Assembly (NCBI GenBank): GCA_030595015.1
Contig: JAUVDZ010000028.1
Coordinates: forward strand, 1-10,912
Reading direction: 5' to 3'
DNA: 10,912 bases
Source: Candidatus Peregrinibacteria bacterium
Lineage (GTDB): Bacteria; Patescibacteriota; Gracilibacteria; UBA1369; PNNO01
Numbering within the stretch: the first letter of the stretch is position 1; every line of letters starts with the position of its first letter. The notes under the pieces were generated by a model. That model did no database searches and had not been told where the DNA came from. It worked only from the letters and a program-made list of their open reading frames with translations. Of the stretch, positions 1-6,713 are shown piece by piece. Both the position numbers and the translations under genes were made by a program.

Positions 1-96
1 CTTCCCAATATATAAAATATTACCCTTTTTATCTTTAAATCGATAAACACCAGGTTTTTTAGGGATATCCTTTAAAATATCTTTAATATTTTTCAT
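1..96 (-). CDS. uvrC: Excinuclease ABC subunit C, N-terminal fragment (cut by window edge)
   Basis: Reading the minus strand from ATG at 96 to the window edge gives 32 residues. They contain the start of a GIY-YIG nuclease domain: Pro-Gly-Val-Tyr at 15-18, then Lys-Asp and Gly25, then Leu-Tyr-Ile-Gly-Lys at 28-32. This spacing and the preceding 'I-x-D-I-P-K-K' match the N-terminus of UvrC, the nucleotide-excision-repair endonuclease that cuts 3' of a lesion in the UvrB-DNA complex. The start sits about five residues before the helix that leads into the motif, as is usual for UvrC. No Shine-Dalgarno sequence is visible upstream. The rest of the gene lies outside the window, so the UvrBC and C-terminal nuclease domains cannot be checked. 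Another GIY-YIG protein is possible but fits less well. Confidence 0.8.
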   Translation of the reverse strand, partial: MKNIKDILKDIPKKPGVYRFKDKKGNILYIGK

Positions 97-128
97 TACA
101 GTATTATTTGAACACAAAGAGCTTTATA

Positions 129-157
129 TTGCAATAAGTAAGCAAAAAGTGTATATT
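129..157 (+). promoter_or_regulatory. Candidate promoter for the nucleotidyltransferase gene
   Basis: TTGCAA (129-134) and TATATT (152-157) are separated by 17 bp, with 4/6 and 5/6 matches to the sigma70-type consensus. Transcription would begin near 164 and give a leader of about 20 nt before ATG 185. No Shine-Dalgarno sequence lies in that leader. This is pattern matching in AT-rich DNA only. Confidence 0.4.
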
Positions 158-184
158 CAAAGCCTAGGATCTTACTAGTCAAAC

Positions 185-1252
185 ATGACTGATCGAGATA
201 GAGCAGCAAAAAAAGAATCACTGATTAAAACAATGACGTTTTTTGATATTTTTGATATTCCTCTTACAAGAGAAGAAGCTTGCGATTTTACGCTACATGA
301 AAAATTAACAATGGATGAACTTCAGGACTTTATTGATCATGAGAAGTTTATTGTAGAGAATAATAATCATATACATTTTCGAAATCGTTCTTTAATTTTA
401 AATGTTAGAACAGATAGAGAACTAAGGGCACAAAAGTTAATAAGAAAAGCCAGAAGATATGCTAAATATATGCAATGTCTACCTTTTATTCGTACAGTTG
501 CCATTTGCAATAGTCTATCGTTTTATTCTGCTGAAAAAGACAGTGATATTGACCTGTTTATTATTACAGAAAAGAATCGATTATTCATTTCCAGAATTTA
601 TGCATTAATTTTTGCTCAAATATTGGGAATTCGACGTTATAAGAAAAATGTTTCAGGTAGATTTTGTTTTAGTTTTCTTATTTCTAAAGATGAATTGGAT
701 ATTGAAAAAATCAAGATGGATGAAGATATATATTTAACTTTTTGGCTTAGACTCATGCGACCTTTGATTGGACAAAAAACATATCGTGAGTTTATAAAAG
801 CTAATGAGTGGATTAATGATCAATTTAACTATGAAATTGATCAAAAAAAACATTTATTAGAAAAATCTGTACGTATGCTGAAGATTCAAAAATTCTTAGA
901 ATGGCCTTTAAAAGGCTGGTTAGGGAATTTGTTCGAAAAAATCCTTGGATCATGGCAAAAAAAGCGATCCAATAAAAAGAAAGTTAAGCTAAATGATTCT
1001 TCCGGGATTATTGTTAGCGACACTATGCTTAAATTTCATAATGTAGATATGAGAAAAAAATATCAACAACTTTGGGATCTTAGATATAATCAATTTAAAC
1101 AGTATCTTACTCCTTCATCTCCTTTGGAGGACGACCTCGCAGCTGTAAGTCAATCACAGTCCCGACAAACCCGTACTCTTTACGAAGCTCGTTTTCGAGA
1201 TAGCGCTTATAAGAAAAATGAAACGCATTCTCTTGATTCACAAAAAATATAA
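185..1252 (+). CDS. Nucleotidyltransferase-domain protein (minimal nucleotidyltransferase fold), function unknown
   Basis: This 355-residue protein appears soluble. Residues 12-60 look like a small helical (winged-helix-like) N-terminal segment. Residues 100-130 carry a pol-beta-type nucleotidyltransferase core: a hydrophobic strand, Asn109-Ser110, then the metal-binding pair Asp121-x-Asp123 in 'S-D-I-D-L-F-I-I-T'. The usual Gly-Ser of the motif is replaced by Asn-Ser, which I believe is common in this CPR-associated family. Residues 131-300 are basic and mostly helical, with the family-like 'S-D-T-M-L-K-F-H' at 278-285. The substrate is unknown. From codon 308 on, the gene runs antisense through the end of der (146 bp overlap). 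The last ~48 residues are polar, low in hydrophobics and probably non-homologous to relatives. The start at 185 fits a promoter 28 bp upstream. The domain call is fairly secure; the function is not assigned. Confidence 0.8.
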   Translation: MTDRDRAAKKESLIKTMTFFDIFDIPLTREEACDFTLHEKLTMDELQDFIDHEKFIVENNNHIHFRNRSLILNVRTDRELRAQKLIRKARRYAKYMQCLPFIRTVAICNSLSFYSAEKDSDIDLFIITEKNRLFISRIYALIFAQILGIRRYKKNVSGRFCFSFLISKDELDIEKIKMDEDIYLTFWLRLMRPLIGQKTYREFIKANEWINDQFNYEIDQKKHLLEKSVRMLKIQKFLEWPLKGWLGNLFEKILGSWQKKRSNKKKVKLNDSSGIIVSDTMLKFHNVDMRKKYQQLWDLRYNQFKQYLTPSSPLEDDLAAVSQSQSRQTRTLYEARFRDSAYKKNETHSLDSQKI

Positions 1253-2453
1253 ATTCAGGTGGATTTATATTTGATTGAGTTACATAAAGAATTTTTGGCC
1301 GAATATTTTTAGTTCCAGACGGAGTGTGTTTAAATGTAATCTTTTTTACAAATGAATTTAGCTCTCCGGTTGGAATACGTAACTGCCTGACTTTGTAGAT
1401 TTCCTGAGCTAACTCAAAAATCTTTTCAATATTCTTTTCTTCAGTCGCTGATGTTAAAATAAGCGGAGCCCAGGGCATAAAAGAGAATTTTTTTTGTACA
1501 TGTTTAATATAACGTTGTTTATGTGCATCATCATCTGCTAAATCTATTTTATTAACTATGATGATTGCACCTTTTTTAGCGTCCAGAATAAATTCGGCAA
1601 CGTGCATGTCCTGTTTTGATATATTTTCGCTAAAATCCACAATCAATAAAGCTATATCGCTTTCATCAAGCGCCTGGAAGCACCTTAAACTACTAAACTT
1701 CTCAATCCCCTTTTCAATTTTTCCTCTTCTTCTTAAACCTGCTGTATCAATCAATGAAAATTTCGTGTCATTATATTCAATATTAGTATTTGTTGAATCT
1801 CTTGTTGTTCCTGGGATATCAGAAACAATTACGCGCTCTTCTCCTAATAAAGCGTTGACCAAAGATGATTTTCCGACATTTGGTTTTCCTAAAAAGCTAA
1901 TACGAATAGTATCGTCTTTAGGCTTTCTTTTAGATTTTGGAGTTTTTTTGAATTTTAATTTTTTCAAAGTTTTTTCCGTGATTTCCCATAGATCATCTAC
2001 TCCGGTTTTATGAATTGCTGAAACCGGGATTGGCTCACCAAATCCTAATTCATAAAATTCCATAATTTTATCGCGGGCTTCAGCGCTATCAAATTTATTT
2101 GCAATTAATAATACTTCTTTTTTTGATCTTCTTAACAAATCTGCTGCTGCGTAATCATCTACTGTTAAATTTTCACCAGAATCAATAACAAAATAGATTA
2201 AATCTGCTTCTGTAATTGCAATTTCAGCCTGAGCTTTCATATCTCCTTCAATACTTTCATGTTTACCATATTCAAGACCTCCTGTATCAACGATATGTGC
2301 GTCAAAGCCATTAATATCAATATCCTGATAGATTCGATCACGTGTTGTCCCTGCAACTTCAGATATAACTGCAAGTCTCTTCCCGATTAATCGGTTAAAG
2401 AGAGTTGATTTGCCTACGTTTGGCCTTCCGACAATTGCTATTAAAGGTTTCAT
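1107..2453 (-). CDS. der: Ribosome biogenesis GTPase Der (EngA), two tandem G domains
   Basis: Der is a GTPase that acts in maturation of the 50S ribosomal subunit. Numbering from the ATG at 2453 (448 residues), the first G domain shows G1 Gly-Arg-Pro-Asn-Val-Gly-Lys-Ser at 9-16, Asp-Thr-Gly-Gly at 56-59 and Asn-Lys-Phe-Asp at 119-122. A basic linker follows at about 168-180. The second G domain has Gly-Lys-Pro-Asn-Val-Gly-Lys-Ser at 189-196, Asp-Thr-Ala-Gly at 236-239 and Asn-Lys-Ile-Asp at 301-304. The rest, from about 355, is the KH-like RNA-binding domain, ending in a short basic tail. Length is normal for the family. A TTG two codons upstream (2459) is also in frame, but the ATG places the protein start just before the first strand, as in other Der proteins. 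The 3' end overlaps the convergent nucleotidyltransferase gene, and no terminator is seen after the stop. Confidence 0.97.
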   Translation of the reverse strand: MKPLIAIVGRPNVGKSTLFNRLIGKRLAVISEVAGTTRDRIYQDIDINGFDAHIVDTGGLEYGKHESIEGDMKAQAEIAITEADLIYFVIDSGENLTVDDYAAADLLRRSKKEVLLIANKFDSAEARDKIMEFYELGFGEPIPVSAIHKTGVDDLWEITEKTLKKLKFKKTPKSKRKPKDDTIRISFLGKPNVGKSSLVNALLGEERVIVSDIPGTTRDSTNTNIEYNDTKFSLIDTAGLRRRGKIEKGIEKFSSLRCFQALDESDIALLIVDFSENISKQDMHVAEFILDAKKGAIIIVNKIDLADDDAHKQRYIKHVQKKFSFMPWAPLILTSATEEKNIEKIFELAQEIYKVRQLRIPTGELNSFVKKITFKHTPSGTKNIRPKILYVTQSNINPPEFIFFVNQENAFHFSYKRYLENELRKEYGFVGTVIDLQLRGRPPKEMKE

Positions 2454-2463
2454 GATCAATATT

Positions 2464-2478
2464 TTAGAGTTGCTCTAA
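2464..2478. repeat. Short perfect inverted repeat just upstream of der
   Basis: TTAGAG and CTCTAA flank a 3-nt TTG centre, 10 bp upstream of the der start codon. It could form a small hairpin in the der leader or be a protein-binding site. It is too short to call either way. Confidence 0.35.
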
Positions 2479-2480
2479 TA

Positions 2481-2555
2481 CGAGTTCGTTCGCAGGCAAA
2501 CTCACGCTTGCGCTCGCGATAAGTCTTCGCTCGCGAGAGTCTCGCTTACGCTCAC
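2481..2555. repeat. GC-rich intergenic island with direct and inverted repeats
   Basis: This ~75-bp stretch is clearly richer in G+C than everything around it. It contains a perfect 9-bp direct repeat CGCTCGCGA (2511-2519 and 2528-2536), each copy holding the palindrome TCGCGA. CTCGCG/CGCGAG (2513-2518/2532-2537) can pair as a 6-bp stem with a 13-nt loop. A second near-direct repeat is CGCTTGCGCTC (2505-2515) and CGCTTACGCTC (2543-2553), with one mismatch. No ORF of note is present. It lies between the divergent der and pilin-like genes. It may be a dispersed intergenic repeat, a structured leader or a protein-binding site; I cannot tell which. Confidence 0.6.
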
Positions 2556-2561
2556 CTCATA

Positions 2562-2570
2562 TGGTATACT
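2562..2570 (+). promoter_or_regulatory. Extended -10 promoter of the pilin-like gene
   Basis: TG-N-TATACT at 2562-2570 matches the extended -10 element (TGnTATAAT, 5/6 in the hexamer). No good -35 exists at 17 bp (tcgctt), which is typical of extended -10 promoters. Transcription would start near 2577, giving a very short leader of about 16 nt without a Shine-Dalgarno sequence. The site abuts the GC-rich island. Confidence 0.5.
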
Positions 2571-2592
2571 ATATTTTGATTTAAATTGATAC

Positions 2593-3108
2593 ATGAAAAA
2601 AATACTTTGCTTAGGCCTATTCACGTTTATTGTCTTTAATTTAGTTGGAACTTCAGTAGTTTTTGCTCAGGAAGCAGGAACTTTAATACCAGAAACTACT
2701 AATAGTAAGGTTGAATGTGATGTATTATTGGATAAATTTGAAAATGAAAAAATGTTTATAAAGAATTCTGAAGGTAAGGAAGTAGAAACTAAAGATCCAA
2801 AAGTCTATTTTGCAACAAAAACCGATAAAGAAAGAAATGACATTCTTGCATGTGCAGTCATAACCGGCAAAATCAAGTTTTGGATGGTTCCATTTTATGT
2901 TGTTTACCTGATTGAATTTGCAATCGGAATTTCAGGATTAATAGCAATTTTAATTTTAGTGGTTGGAGGTTTTCAATATGTGATTGGTGGTGCTACGGAA
3001 AAGCAAGAACAAGCAAAAAATACAATACAGTACGCTTTATTGGGATTAGTAGTTGTACTTGTCGCTTGGGTTGTTGTTAATATTGTTCAGTTTATGCTTA
3101 CGATTTAA
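2593..3108 (+). CDS. Pilin-like membrane protein with signal peptide and two C-terminal TM helices (T4SS_pilin/TrbC-VirB2-like)
   Basis: The protein has 171 residues. Residues 1-25 form a signal peptide (Lys2-Lys3, hydrophobic core, cleavage likely after Val-Phe-Ala25). A polar external region follows (26-95) with two cysteines, Cys42 and Cys87, that could form a disulfide. Two hydrophobic helices lie at about 100-130 and 144-170. They are joined by a short loop with Gly-Gly-Ala-Thr-Glu-Lys and Ala-Lys-Asn, the pattern of the small 'T4SS_pilin' family (VirB2/TrbC-like topology) widespread in CPR genomes. In type IV secretion such two-helix proteins build the pilus or a membrane channel. Here no other secretion gene is adjacent, so the role is open. 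The N-terminal soluble region is longer than in VirB2. The gene is monocistronic in the window, with an extended -10 promoter and no obvious terminator of its own. Confidence 0.7.
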   Translation: MKKILCLGLFTFIVFNLVGTSVVFAQEAGTLIPETTNSKVECDVLLDKFENEKMFIKNSEGKEVETKDPKVYFATKTDKERNDILACAVITGKIKFWMVPFYVVYLIEFAIGISGLIAILILVVGGFQYVIGGATEKQEQAKNTIQYALLGLVVVLVAWVVVNIVQFMLTI

Positions 3109-3138
3109 AAAAGAGAGCTGACAGTTTAATGCCAGCTC
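3106..3138 (-). terminator. Intrinsic terminator of the surface-protein gene
   Basis: On the minus strand GAGCTGGCA pairs with TGTCAGCTC (9-bp stem with one G-U, 6-nt loop; 3115-3138), followed at once by a U-rich tract TCTTTTTT. It begins 17 bp after the stop of the 775-residue protein gene. The U-tract covers the stop codon region of the converging pilin-like gene. In the plus direction the stem is not followed by a T-run, so it should work mainly for the minus strand. Confidence 0.85.
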
Positions 3139-3155
3139 CACTTCGTTTCGCTGTG

Positions 3156-5483
3156 TTATCTGTAAATCATGATTCTATAAAGCATGTTTGCAGCTTTTCG
3201 TCTTGTTAACTCAATAGGTCCTACAACTAGCGGATCCGTTAAAGTATATGGTAAATAATCATCATCTTCAGCATCGAAAAGCATATCAAAGTACCACCTG
3301 TCTGGATTTGGATTAATTCTGTAAGGCTCATCAAGTGCTCCTAAGAACATTTTAAGCCCTTCAGCTAATATAACTTTTCTTGCAGGATCAAAAATATTTC
3401 CGGCATATCCTTCAACAAAACCTAAATCTTCTGCAGTACATACATATTGAGCAAACCATTCATTGTCAACATCTACAAAACAGTAAGAAGCATCTTCATC
3501 TAATTCAAGCTCATTTTCATAATCTGAAGATCTAAATGCTAAAGCCAACAATTCAGAACGAGTCAATAAATCATCCGGTCTAAGCGTTCCATCAGCGTGA
3601 CCTTTTAATATCTCTCTGTCACAAAGCCATACCCAAATATCAAATTCAGGATCACGACTTGAAACGTCTGACCATTCGCCACATGCAACTTCTACTATTT
3701 CATCATCATAATCATCATCATCGTCTTCTTCTTCATACTGACATTGATTATCACAACCATCTCCATCAACAGTATTTCCATCATCACATTGTTCTCCGCT
3801 TTCTATAATTCCATTTCCGCATTCTTCAGTTGTTGATGATTCAACAACACATAACGCGCTACATCCGTCACCATTAACAGTGTTACCATCATCACAAGCT
3901 TCACCTGCATCTAATATGCCATCTCCACAAACAGGGCCGGCAGGGTCAACTTCAATAGTACATGTTGCACTACAACCATCGCCATCAACGGTATTACCGT
4001 CGTCACACTCTTCAGTAGTATTCAGAACCCCGTTACCACAAATTGCGAATATGAAAGGGTCACGTTCGAAATCAGGGATATGAATCCCATCCAATATTGA
4101 TGTAATTGCAGGATCATCTATGCCAACAGCTGTTAAAGGTTTCAATGCAGTTATAAATTCAATTTGTTTAAAATATTCACTAAATCCCGGATCAGTTTCT
4201 GCACCTGCAGGTCGATCAATTCCGAAATAATCCGGAGAAGATAATCCAAGAATAGCACTTGTCTGAATTCCATTACCTATACAATCAGATTCGCTATTTA
4301 GTTTATAAGAGTCGGGTATTGATTTGTTTCTATTGTCTGCCAATTTAGGATCACATCTATCGTTATAAGTTTGATTTATTCCGTATATAGGAGTTGTTTC
4401 TCCAAATCCGGTTGGAGCAATATTCCAATAATTCCCTCTTGCAGCCGCAGCTGACAATTCTGGAACATTAAACATATTTTTGCTTCCTAATAATAAATTA
4501 TTGTAAATCCACATGTAGTCATCTGCGGAATCCTGTTTAACTACAGAACCATTGAATGCATTATCAGCAAATGTATTATTTACGATTTTTGCATCAGAGC
4601 CACCTTTAATTTCAATTGCTCCATTTGTATAAACACCACCTGTTTCAGCACCGCTTGGAGTATTTACAAATGCATTATTTACGATTTTTACATTATCTTC
4701 AGCGTAAATTAGCGCTTTTGCATCTGCGGTATTTCCACTTAAAAAGTTATTTCTGATTAAAACGTCTGCAGGACCATACACTTCGATAATTGATCCATTC
4801 TTTGCATTTGAATTAGTAATGTATAAGCCCTGAATCAATGCCTGGTTAGTATTACTATTAGATGAATATTTAATTAATGATGGGAACGATGACTGACTAA
4901 AATAAACATTATTAATTGTAAAACTCTTATTTTCGCTTCCTGTATTGTCAATTTCAATATATGAAACATCTGTTCTTCCTCCATTAAATGTGCTAATTCC
5001 AGAAATCATACCATCGGCATTACTTACTTTTATTGCACTTCTTAATACTGATATGTTGCTAAAGTTTTGCTTGGTAAAGCTTGCACCATCATATGAACCA
5101 TTTATATTTACTCTTCGTCCATCAAACTCCATAATTCCTTGATAATTGTATATTCCCGAAGCAAGTCTTAACTCCACAGGATCAATTTGTGGATTTACTG
5201 CAACATGATTGTATGCAGCCTCTAATCCTTCAAATGGGCAATTAGCTGTACCAATTTGCGCACTATCAAGATCACAGTGAAATTCGCTACGCTGATCCAC
5301 AACGTAAAAAATCGGACCTTGTGATAAAGGAAGCCCTGCATAACCTTTGAAAAATTGTCCGCTTTGTGCAAAGTAGCCAATTACTCCTGCTGCACCTACA
5401 ACAAGCACAACCAAAAGCAAAATAAGCCAAGGTTTCTTATTTTGTTTAGCATTTGGAGCGCGTTTAATTACTGAGTCCATCAT
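3156..5483 (-). CDS. Large cell-surface protein: N-terminal TM, parallel beta-helix, three DUF4215 repeats, C-terminal SLH domains
   Basis: This 775-residue protein is a mosaic. Residues 1-17 are basic and cytoplasmic, and 18-39 form one hydrophobic membrane segment. Residues about 55-475 resemble a right-handed parallel beta-helix, with recurring Asn-Asn turns ('I-R-N-N-F' 243, 'I-V-N-N-A-F' 267, 'I-V-N-N-T-F' 300, 'I-Y-N-N-L' 326). Three cysteine-rich DUF4215 modules follow at 482-509, 519-545 and 555-581, each with Cys-Gly-[ND]-Gly, Cys-Asp-Asp-Gly-Asn-Thr-Val and Gly-Asp-Gly-Cys. A run of Asp/Glu (584-598) leads into two SLH-type repeats (about 602-650 and 668-713) and a degenerate third (about 728-773). 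The SLH part has paired cysteines (601/621, 668/682) that may form disulfides. Beta-helices often bind or process polysaccharide; SLH domains commonly bind cell-wall polymers. No catalytic residues can be named. It has its own promoter and terminator. ATG 5483 is followed by a second ATG. Confidence 0.85.
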   Translation of the reverse strand: MMDSVIKRAPNAKQNKKPWLILLLVVLVVGAAGVIGYFAQSGQFFKGYAGLPLSQGPIFYVVDQRSEFHCDLDSAQIGTANCPFEGLEAAYNHVAVNPQIDPVELRLASGIYNYQGIMEFDGRRVNINGSYDGASFTKQNFSNISVLRSAIKVSNADGMISGISTFNGGRTDVSYIEIDNTGSENKSFTINNVYFSQSSFPSLIKYSSNSNTNQALIQGLYITNSNAKNGSIIEVYGPADVLIRNNFLSGNTADAKALIYAEDNVKIVNNAFVNTPSGAETGGVYTNGAIEIKGGSDAKIVNNTFADNAFNGSVVKQDSADDYMWIYNNLLLGSKNMFNVPELSAAAARGNYWNIAPTGFGETTPIYGINQTYNDRCDPKLADNRNKSIPDSYKLNSESDCIGNGIQTSAILGLSSPDYFGIDRPAGAETDPGFSEYFKQIEFITALKPLTAVGIDDPAITSILDGIHIPDFERDPFIFAICGNGVLNTTEECDDGNTVDGDGCSATCTIEVDPAGPVCGDGILDAGEACDDGNTVNGDGCSALCVVESSTTEECGNGIIESGEQCDDGNTVDGDGCDNQCQYEEEDDDDDYDDEIVEVACGEWSDVSSRDPEFDIWVWLCDREILKGHADGTLRPDDLLTRSELLALAFRSSDYENELELDEDASYCFVDVDNEWFAQYVCTAEDLGFVEGYAGNIFDPARKVILAEGLKMFLGALDEPYRINPNPDRWYFDMLFDAEDDDYLPYTLTDPLVVGPIELTRRKAANMLYRIMIYR
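3741..4040 (-). repeat. Three tandem DUF4215 (cysteine-rich) repeat units
   Basis: This is the coding segment for the three DUF4215 modules, approximately 3954-4040, 3849-3929 and 3741-3821. The units share Cys-Asp-Asp-Gly-Asn-Thr-Val-[DN]-Gly-Asp-Gly-Cys almost exactly, while synonymous bases differ between copies. That suggests old or selected repeats rather than a recent duplication. The Asp/Asn/Gly pattern could bind calcium; this is inference. Confidence 0.85.
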
Positions 5484-5534
5484 ATTGTTTTTTGTTAATT
5501 TTTATTTTGGATATTTTTTTAATTTTGTATTTAC

Positions 5535-5563
5535 ATTATAGCTGAAAATGCCTTTAAAGTAAA
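5535..5563 (-). promoter_or_regulatory. Promoter of the surface-protein gene
   Basis: On the minus strand, TTTACT (5558-5563) and a perfect TATAAT (5535-5540) are separated by exactly 17 bp. Transcription would start near 5528, leaving an A-rich leader of about 45 nt with no Shine-Dalgarno sequence. It lies directly after the glycosyltransferase stop codon (5567), so the surface protein can be expressed independently of the upstream operon. Confidence 0.7.
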
Positions 5564-5565
5564 GG
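5551..5565. repeat. Inverted repeat overlapping the -35 of the surface-protein promoter
   Basis: CCTTTA and TAAAGG are perfect inverted arms around a 3-nt centre. The right arm contains most of the -35 hexamer (5558-5563). It could be a repressor site or a weak terminator stem for the glycosyltransferase transcript. No proper T-run follows on the minus strand. Confidence 0.35.
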
Positions 5566-5566
5566 T

Positions 5567-6685
5567 TTACGCTGTTTTTTTCATCCAATCTTTGTAAGAT
5601 TCCAATAGGAATTTTTCTATTTTTTGTTCGAAAATCTTTGAATCAAATTTTTTCGCATGTTCTCTTATTTTTTTGCTATTCCATCTTATTTTTTCAAATT
5701 TTTCAATTGCAGCCTTGAGAGTTGGAATATCCTGATGATTAAAAAACAAACCGGTTTCATTATTTTTCACTGTTTCAAGGGCTCCTCCGGCTTTATAAGC
5801 AATTACGGGCCTTCCAGAAGCCATTGATTCCAATGGAGTAATACCAAAATCCTCAATCTGAGGGAATATTAATGCTTTTGCATTAGAATATGTCTCTTTT
5901 AGTTCTTTTTCAGAAACATGTCCTAAAAACTCAATGTTATTTTTAGCTCTGGCTTTAAGTTCCTTTTCTTGTTTACCTGAGCCAATTATTTTTAATTTGT
6001 AAGGAAGTTCATTGAATGCATCAACTATCAAATCAAATCTTTTATAAGGCGTAAAGCGTCCAACAGCCAAATAATAATCTTTCTTTTCACCTGAAATTGA
6101 AAATTCATTTATATCAATCATTGGATAAATAACTTCAGAATCACGTCTATAATACTTTTTAATGCGTTTTTTAACGTATTTAGAGTTAGTTACAAATTTA
6201 TCCACTCTGTCTGCAGCAACTCTATCCCACATCCTAATTTTATGAATCACTTTGGGTACAAAGTTATTAACAGGCCATGGGAATCTATAAGTTCTTAAAT
6301 ATTCATGAGATCCATCCCATGCATATCTCATTGGGGAATGACAATAACTTACATGTAATGTCTCCGGTTTAGTTATGATACCTTTTGATGCACTATGACA
6401 ACTTGATATCACAATGTCATATTTGCCTAAGTCCATTTGCTCAAAAGCAAGAGGATAAAAGGGCAAAAACCATTGATGTTTTGTCTTTGCAAAAGGAAAT
6501 TTTTGTAAAAATGAAGTTCGTATTACCGCATTTTCAAAACCCGGCATTTTTTCTTTATTATATATAGAAGTATAAATTGGTGCATTCGGAAACATTTTAT
6601 GTAATTTTAAAATTACTCTTTCTGCACCTGCAAAATTAGTAAGCCAATCACATACAATAGCAATTCGTAAATCTTTAAGTTCCAT
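5567..6685 (-). CDS. Glycosyltransferase family 4 (GT4), GT-B fold
   Basis: The protein has 372 residues from the ATG at 6685. The N-terminal Rossmann half begins 'L-R-I-A-I-V-C-D-W-L' and has the acceptor-side Gly-Ala-Glu-Arg at 20-23. Also present are 'Y-C-H-S-P-M-R-Y-A-W-D' at 114-124 and a switch to the second domain near 185. The donor half has Val-Gly-Arg-x4-Lys-Arg (208-216) and the E-x7-E motif Glu278-Asp-Phe-Gly-Ile-Thr-Pro-Leu-Glu286. These are the usual nucleotide-sugar contacts of retaining GT4 enzymes, many of them mannosyl- or glucosyltransferases in polysaccharide or glycolipid synthesis. There is no membrane helix; it should act at the cytoplasmic face of the membrane. The reading frame extends 23 codons further upstream, but that would overlap the PrsW-like gene and precede the natural first strand, so I chose ATG 6685. 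It is probably last in the kinase-STAS-PrsW operon (28 bp gap). Donor and acceptor are unknown. Confidence 0.92.
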   Translation of the reverse strand: MELKDLRIAIVCDWLTNFAGAERVILKLHKMFPNAPIYTSIYNKEKMPGFENAVIRTSFLQKFPFAKTKHQWFLPFYPLAFEQMDLGKYDIVISSCHSASKGIITKPETLHVSYCHSPMRYAWDGSHEYLRTYRFPWPVNNFVPKVIHKIRMWDRVAADRVDKFVTNSKYVKKRIKKYYRRDSEVIYPMIDINEFSISGEKKDYYLAVGRFTPYKRFDLIVDAFNELPYKLKIIGSGKQEKELKARAKNNIEFLGHVSEKELKETYSNAKALIFPQIEDFGITPLESMASGRPVIAYKAGGALETVKNNETGLFFNHQDIPTLKAAIEKFEKIRWNSKKIREHAKKFDSKIFEQKIEKFLLESYKDWMKKTA

Positions 6686-6713
6686 GGATACATAATAATG
6701 AATATGCAGCGTT

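Noticed and set aside
1558..2013. Plus-strand open frame of 151 codons
   Set aside because: It lies wholly antisense to der, has no family features and no promoter; it is a shadow of the conserved gene.
2454..2459. TTG start two codons upstream of der ATG
   Set aside because: The ATG at 2453 gives the standard Der N-terminus, and nothing favours the TTG.
3115..3138. Bidirectional terminator serving also the pilin-like gene
   Set aside because: In the plus direction the stem is followed by CACTTCGTTTC with no T-run, so only the minus-strand function is supported.
4575..4689. Exact 16-bp repeat (4575-4590 and 4674-4689), considered as a CRISPR or mobile-element trace
   Set aside because: Both copies encode the same Lys-Ile-Val-Asn-Asn turn of the beta-helix in frame, 33 codons apart; it is protein repeat structure, and there are only two copies.
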